Origin: Alphaproteobacteria bacterium
GTDB taxonomy: Bacteria > Pseudomonadota > Alphaproteobacteria > Rs-D84
DNA length: 64,000 bases
NCBI GenBank assembly: GCA_017524525.1
Contig: JAFXVM010000016.1
Location: 1-64,000 of the forward strand
Direction of reading: 5' to 3'
The notes under the pieces were generated by a model, which worked only from the letters and a program-made list of their open reading frames with translations, did no database searches and had not been told where the DNA came from. Position numbers and translations under genes: made by a program. This document shows, in pieces, positions 60,169 to 64,000 of the stretch. The stretch's first letter is position 1. Every line of letters starts with the position of its first letter.

Positions 60169-60600
60169 TTATCTTCTTTTTTGTTCATGTTCTTCTTGCT
60201 CTTCAATTGTCATTGTGGCAAGTGGTCGTGCCAGCATTCTTTGCAAACCAATTTCTTCACCAGAAATAACACTGTATCCGTATGTTCCTTTTTCGATGCG
60301 TTCCAATGCTGCATTTATTTTTTCAAGCAAATTAGATGTGCGTTCAGACATACGAAGGTTCATAGTGATTTCCTGTTCCGCGCTTGCTTGGTCTTGTTCG
60401 TCGCCAACACCAGCGGTTTCATTTTTTTCTGCCATTCTAACATCACTTAAGACCGATTCACGATCTTGCAAAATTTCTTCGCGTTGAGAATTTAACAACT
60501 GGTAAAAATATGCCAATTGCTTTTCACACATATATGGTTCAGATTTTTTAGGTGTGTATTTAGAATCTAATTCAAGTGTTTTATAATTGCTTTTTGCCAT
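60169..60600 (-). CDS. dksA: DksA family transcription factor lacking zinc-finger cysteines
   Basis: DksA inserts a coiled coil in the RNA polymerase secondary channel and, with ppGpp, reshapes transcription. The 143-aa protein has the coiled coil with its tip (GVGDEQDQASAEQE, acidic plus A-S) and the C-terminal GTYGYSVISGEEIGLQRMLARPLATMTIEEQ block. In the zinc-finger version the corresponding positions are four Cys; here they read Ser, Ser, Thr and Glu. It starts one base after trxA. Confidence 0.87.
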   Translation of the reverse strand: MAKSNYKTLELDSKYTPKKSEPYMCEKQLAYFYQLLNSQREEILQDRESVLSDVRMAEKNETAGVGDEQDQASAEQEITMNLRMSERTSNLLEKINAALERIEKGTYGYSVISGEEIGLQRMLARPLATMTIEEQEEHEQKRR

Positions 60601-60601
60601 G

Positions 60602-60922
60602 TTATGCCGCCTTTAATTCTTTTATCCATTGAGTTAATGTTTCTTCGTCCATAAGGCCAGTACGAGCTTCTTTTAATTCGCCATTTTTAAACGCTAAAAC
60701 GCTTGGAATGCTGCGGATGCCGAATTTAGCAGGTGTGCGTCTGTTCGTATCATCTATTTCAAATTTTACGAAATTCACATCGGTTTGTTCATCTGACACT
60801 GTTTCAAATATAGGTCCGAACATTTGACATGGACCACACCATGTTGCCCAGAAGTCCACCAATGTTAAACCATTCGTTATCATTGAATCAAACGTTTCGT
60901 CTGTCGCGTGTTTTAATGACAT
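60602..60922 (-). CDS. trxA: Thioredoxin
   Basis: Thioredoxin reduces protein disulfides with electrons from TrxB. The 106-aa protein carries WCGPC at about residue 28-32, the cis-Pro in SIPSVLAFKNGE and the usual fold length. The ATG at 60922 has AAGGAG 7 bases upstream; the frame is open to 61030 but that region overlaps the divergent sufS and is unlikely to be coding. Followed by dksA. Confidence 0.95.
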   Translation of the reverse strand: MSLKHATDETFDSMITNGLTLVDFWATWCGPCQMFGPIFETVSDEQTDVNFVKFEIDDTNRRTPAKFGIRSIPSVLAFKNGELKEARTGLMDEETLTQWIKELKAA

Positions 60923-60941
60923 TTTTTTCTCCTTAATGTTA

Positions 60942-60969
60942 TTGATATTTGAATTGAGTTTATTATAAT
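60942..60969 (+). promoter_or_regulatory. Probable sufS operon promoter
   Basis: TTGATA (60942-60947) and TATAAT (60964-60969) are 16 bases apart, in the 74-base gap between divergent trxA and sufS. Confidence 0.62.
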
Positions 60970-60996
60970 CATAGCAAAAAGCAAGAGAAAAACGAC

Positions 60997-62109
60997 ATGA
61001 AAAAATTCGTTTATGTAGATGCAAGTGCAAGTTGGCTTAAACCACAATCAGTGGTTGAAACTGAGACCGATTTTTTGGTAAAATCATATGCTAATGCTGG
61101 TCGTGGAATTTGTGAACGTGCCGAAAAAGTAGATGCGCTGGTTAATGAATCAAGGCGCACAGTTGCCGATTTTATTGGGGCTGACGAAAAAAATATCATT
61201 TTTACATCTGGGGCAACAGATGCGCTTAACAGAATTGTTGATATTGTTAAAAATACCTTTATAAATAAAAATCTGGTAGTTGCGGTATCTGATTTGGATC
61301 ATCACAGTGCGCGTCTTCCGTGGATGGCTTTGGAAAAACAGGGGGGGTGTAGAACTGTTTTAATTCCGTTGGATAAAAACTTTAATTTAGATTTTGATAA
61401 TATCCCATTTGCTGATGTATTTGTGATAACTGCGATGTCTAATGTATTAGGATATTCCCAAGATGTTGTGCGTTTTATAAATACCGTGCGTGCGAAAAAC
61501 CCGAATGCCATTACTGTGGTTGATGCATCTCAATATGTTGCGCATGAAAAAATAGATGTGAAAAAATTCGATTGTGATTTTTTGGTGTTTTCAGGACATA
61601 AAATTGGTGCGGATACTGGTGTTGGCGTAATGTATATAAAAAATCCAGATTTGTTCGATTGTGATAAATTTGGTGGCGGAATGGTTAATCGTGTTTTGGG
61701 TGATGGAAATTTAATTTTAAATAAATCACCTGAAAAATTCGAAGCAGGGACTTTGCCAATTACACAAATTGTTGGGCTGAGGGTTGCAATCAAAGAATTA
61801 CAACAATGGGATGGAGGACAAGATATAATTGATTATATGTATAATGAATTATCAAAAATTGAACATGTAAAAATATTGTCTGTGAAAGGGGCATGTATTT
61901 TATCTTTTGTGGTACACGATATGCATGTTCTGGATTTTGGGGTTATGATGGGGGCGCGCGATATTTGTTTGCGTGTTGGAAATATGTGTGCTTCGTGGAT
62001 TCATAAAAAATTAGGCGTGGATGGCAGTATACGTATTTCTGTAGGACCTTGGAACACAATGGAAGATGCAAAATATATTATCGATAATATAAAAAAAGTT
62101 GTGGGGTAA
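60997..62109 (+). CDS. sufS: Cysteine desulfurase, SufS-like
   Basis: SufS takes sulfur from cysteine and passes it to SufE for Fe-S cluster building. The 370-aa class V aminotransferase has PLP Lys202 in SGHKIGADTG, His pair DHHS near 100, and a C-terminal Cys331 in RVGNMCASW in place of the usual R-x-G-x-H-C-A. At 370 aa it is shorter than the typical 400. sufT and sufE follow immediately; sufBCD are not in the window. Confidence 0.88.
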   Translation: MKKFVYVDASASWLKPQSVVETETDFLVKSYANAGRGICERAEKVDALVNESRRTVADFIGADEKNIIFTSGATDALNRIVDIVKNTFINKNLVVAVSDLDHHSARLPWMALEKQGGCRTVLIPLDKNFNLDFDNIPFADVFVITAMSNVLGYSQDVVRFINTVRAKNPNAITVVDASQYVAHEKIDVKKFDCDFLVFSGHKIGADTGVGVMYIKNPDLFDCDKFGGGMVNRVLGDGNLILNKSPEKFEAGTLPITQIVGLRVAIKELQQWDGGQDIIDYMYNELSKIEHVKILSVKGACILSFVVHDMHVLDFGVMMGARDICLRVGNMCASWIHKKLGVDGSIRISVGPWNTMEDAKYIIDNIKKVVG

Positions 62110-62110
62110 T

Positions 62111-62425
62111 ATGGCATTTAATCGTGAAAGCATTATTGAAGAAATAAAGAAAGTTTATGACCCTGAAATTCCTGTGAATATTTGGGATTTAGGGCTTATT
62201 TATGATATTTCCATAAATGATGATGGTGTGGTTATAGAAATGACTTTTACTAGTCCTACGTGTCCAATGATGGAAGAAATTATGCAACAGGTTAAAGATA
62301 ACGTTGAAACAATTACAGATGGTAAACCCGTGGATGTGAAATTGGTTTGGGAACCAGCGTGGGATTTGTCTAGGATGAGCGAACAAGCCCGTATAGAATT
62401 AGATTTAACAGAGCAAGGGTGGTAA
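62111..62425 (+). CDS. sufT: SufT-like DUF59 (MIP18) Fe-S assembly protein
   Basis: This is a 104-aa protein of the MIP18/DUF59 group, which aids Fe-S cluster maturation. Signature blocks are YDPEIPVNIWDLGLIY and TFTSPTCPMMEEIMQQV with its conserved Cys. The ATG directly after the sufS stop gives the better start; the frame extends to 62099. Confidence 0.9.
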   Translation: MAFNRESIIEEIKKVYDPEIPVNIWDLGLIYDISINDDGVVIEMTFTSPTCPMMEEIMQQVKDNVETITDGKPVDVKLVWEPAWDLSRMSEQARIELDLTEQGW

Positions 62426-62428
62426 TTT

Positions 62429-62791
62429 ATGACTTATGGTGAAATAAAAGCGGCGTTGTCTTTGGTAAAAGAAGATGTTGAAAAATTGGAAATGGTGATG
62501 GATTTTGGAAAAAATCTTGAACCTGTACCAGTTGATGCAAAATGTACTGAAATTTTAGGATGTACATCTTTTGTAAAAATATGCGAAAAAGATGGTCGTT
62601 TTTATGGTGTTGCCGATTCGGCTATGGTAAGGGGGATTGTTGCTATTATTTTGTCTATGGTGGATGGTAAAAGCGTAGAAGAAATAAAAAAAATGGATTT
62701 ATTGTGCGAATTTGATGGTCTTAATCTGCATTTTGGTGCTGCAAGATTAAATGGTGTGCAATCTATGATTAGTTTTTTTAAGAATTTATGA
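62429..62791 (+). CDS. sufE: Cysteine desulfuration protein SufE
   Basis: SufE accepts persulfide sulfur from SufS. The 120-aa protein has Cys45 in GCTSFV, the catalytic position of the family (V-x-GC-x-S-x-V), and a C-terminal NGVQSMISF helix. It starts 3 bases after sufT. Its stop codon overlaps the promoter-like element of the next operon. Confidence 0.9.
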   Translation: MTYGEIKAALSLVKEDVEKLEMVMDFGKNLEPVPVDAKCTEILGCTSFVKICEKDGRFYGVADSAMVRGIVAIILSMVDGKSVEEIKKMDLLCEFDGLNLHFGAARLNGVQSMISFFKNL

Positions 62792-62828
62792 TAAAATACT
62801 TACGAATAAGAAAAAGGAAAGGTTATTT

Positions 62829-63122
62829 ATGAGGGATGATGAAAAAATGTTCAACATAGGTGTTACGATGTTATGCAGCGTAATTTGCCTTATTGCTTTT
62901 CTTCAAGTTTGTTATCGTGTGCAAAATAATAATTTGAATTCTGTTCGACGCAGTCTTGAAAATACAAAGCAAGAATATGATATTGCAGGAACAAGATTTT
63001 CATCGCTTTCTTCGGCTGGGATGTTGCGGGGGTCTGTGATGGGTAATAATCCGCAGGCAGAAACAGTGTCGTTCAGCAAAAATATTCGTATAGATGATAT
63101 ACCAATGGTGGAAGAACAATGA
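62829..63122 (+). CDS. ftsL: FtsL-like cell division protein
   Basis: This 97-aa protein has a short cytoplasmic N-terminus, a span (about 8-28) and a periplasmic helix with heptad-like Leu/Val, matching FtsL, the small divisome scaffold that activates FtsWI. Identification depends mainly on location directly before ftsI with a 4-base ATGA overlap. An extended -10 TGATAAAAT lies upstream, and AAAGGAAAGG precedes the ATG. Confidence 0.72.
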   Translation: MRDDEKMFNIGVTMLCSVICLIAFLQVCYRVQNNNLNSVRRSLENTKQEYDIAGTRFSSLSSAGMLRGSVMGNNPQAETVSFSKNIRIDDIPMVEEQ

Positions 63123-64000
63123 GTTTTGACATAGGCTATGATGTTTTGCCGCATGAATACAAAGGCGCTGTTTATAATCGCGAAAGTGCGAATCGGTTAC
63201 GCTGGGTAAAATTTGGTTTCGTTTTAATGTTTTGTGTTTTTATCGCTAGAACTTTGCAACTGGGGCTGCAAAGCAACGACATAGGAAAATATAATGGCTA
63301 TGCTAATGAAATAGAAAGTCGTGCTGATATCATTGACAGAAATGGTGTCGTTTTGGCAAAAAGTGTAAAATCTGGTAACATAAAATTATTCCCTGGTCGT
63401 GTTAAGGATAAAGATATAAATGAAGTTGCAAATGTAATTCATGAAATTGCACCTATGGATTATAGTGTAAGTGATGCTCTTAATTTAATCAAATCTGGTA
63501 AACGTGGGTTGTATATTAAAAAGAATGCAAGTGAAGAACAGATTAAACTGGTTAAAGAAGCGCACAGAAAATATAACTGTTTTGAGGTCGAACAATTTAC
63601 ACGACGTCGTTATCCGCAAAGAAATGTTTTTGCGCATGTTGTGGGATTTGCTGGTAAAGACGCAGGATTAGAGGGTGTTGAATATATTTATGATGAATAT
63701 TTAAAGGAAAACGAAGATCCTTTGAGACTTTCTATTGATTCGCGCGTTCAAAATATTTTTTATGAACAGTTAAGTATCGCTATGAATAAATATCAAGCCA
63801 AAGGCGCCATGGGAATGTTGATGAATTCCAGTACTGGTGAAATGATTGCGATGGTTCAAATTCCTGATTACGACCCAAATGATATAAATTCAAGTTCGGC
63901 ATCTGTGCGTAAATTTAAATTATTACGTAATAATTTTGAAATGGGGTCTATATTTAAGATATTTAATACTGCGCTGGCTTATGAAAATAATTTGCAGAAC
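63119..64000 (+). CDS. ftsI: Peptidoglycan transpeptidase FtsI (PBP3), 5' part
   Basis: FtsI crosslinks septal peptidoglycan. The 294 codons inside the window hold the N-terminal span (about 28-48), SRADIIDRNGVVLAKS of the pedestal, LSIDSRVQNIF and GEMIAMVQIPDYDPN, and the start of the transpeptidase domain with the SxxK catalytic motif in MGSIFKIF (usually PGS-x-x-K). The gene continues past base 64000. It overlaps ftsL by 4 bases. Confidence 0.93.
   Translation, partial: MSFDIGYDVLPHEYKGAVYNRESANRLRWVKFGFVLMFCVFIARTLQLGLQSNDIGKYNGYANEIESRADIIDRNGVVLAKSVKSGNIKLFPGRVKDKDINEVANVIHEIAPMDYSVSDALNLIKSGKRGLYIKKNASEEQIKLVKEAHRKYNCFEVEQFTRRRYPQRNVFAHVVGFAGKDAGLEGVEYIYDEYLKENEDPLRLSIDSRVQNIFYEQLSIAMNKYQAKGAMGMLMNSSTGEMIAMVQIPDYDPNDINSSSASVRKFKLLRNNFEMGSIFKIFNTALAYENNLQN

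Noticed and set aside
1..64000. CRISPR array, insertion sequences or prophage genes
   Set aside because: No regularly spaced direct repeats, transposase or phage structural genes were seen on either strand.

Overview
The window is AT-rich, gene-dense chromosomal DNA from a Gram-negative bacterium, almost certainly an alphaproteobacterium. Pointers are a MucR/Ros-family regulator, an RpoH-type sigma factor, an alphaproteobacterial-style DksA, a COG3014/LpoB lipoprotein pair, SecB, LptG, outer-membrane barrels ending in Phe, and a solitary VirD4-like coupling protein. The low GC content, short spacers and overlapping genes suggest an uncultured, probably host- or gut-associated lineage; this placement is inference. 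No rRNA, tRNA, CRISPR array, insertion sequence or prophage was seen, and no gene-free stretch exceeds 300 bases.

Layout. 0.2-5.5 kb: mnmE and ruvA on minus, yebC, secB, then mltA-dciA-ruvC. 5.5-7.9 kb: an MFS transporter and recA. 7.9-13.3 kb: a surface-polysaccharide island of six transferase-like genes in two convergent operons (GT32/Caps_synth-like, two GT2; Stealth, GT2-like, RgpF-like). 13.4-20.8 kb: typA, an orphan gene under a strong promoter with a palindrome, serS, trxB, a J-domain protein, xerD, an unlisted 43-aa membrane ORF, lptG. 20.8-30.5 kb: greA-mutL, yajC-secD-secF, an apparently inactive S41 protease homologue, a PAP2 phosphatase and ftsK. 30.5-38.4 kb: two outer-membrane barrels, rarA, a zinc-less MucR, a fused ybeY-lnt gene, and an uncharacterised four-gene operon. 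38.4-47.9 kb: an orphan, trmB, a clostridial-looking gltX, hemolysin III, der, a Yip1-like protein, an 840-aa Cys-rich secreted protein and a porin. 47.9-54.5 kb: rpoH, yfgM-like and bamB-like genes, lpoB-like, COG3014 and virD4. 54.6-64 kb: rsmE-rluB, a TPR protein, thrS, a small lipoprotein, a SPOR protein, tatA, trxA-dksA, sufS-sufT-sufE, and ftsL-ftsI running off the end.

Themes. Envelope biogenesis dominates: Sec accessory genes, Bam and Lpt parts, lipoprotein acylation, divisome genes, murein hydrolase and regulator lipoproteins, and glycosyltransferases. DNA repair (RecA, RuvA, RuvC, MutL, RarA, XerD) and translation (four tRNA-linked enzymes, Der, TypA, RsmE, RluB, YbeY) make up most of the rest.

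The most unusual signals are DNA elements rather than genes. A two-hairpin GC-rich repeat is inserted in frame in mnmE, with a second copy just past that gene. An identical palindrome (9-bp arms, 9-bp spacer) lies in the interdomain linkers of both mutL and der, read in different frames. Two short promoter sequences recur exactly: a 13-mer extended -10 at four loci, and a 17-mer upstream of ftsK and ftsL-ftsI. A mini-ORF with six consecutive Thr codons lies upstream of thrS. Several proteins have lost hallmark residues: the S41 protease dyad and the zinc ligands of MucR and DksA.
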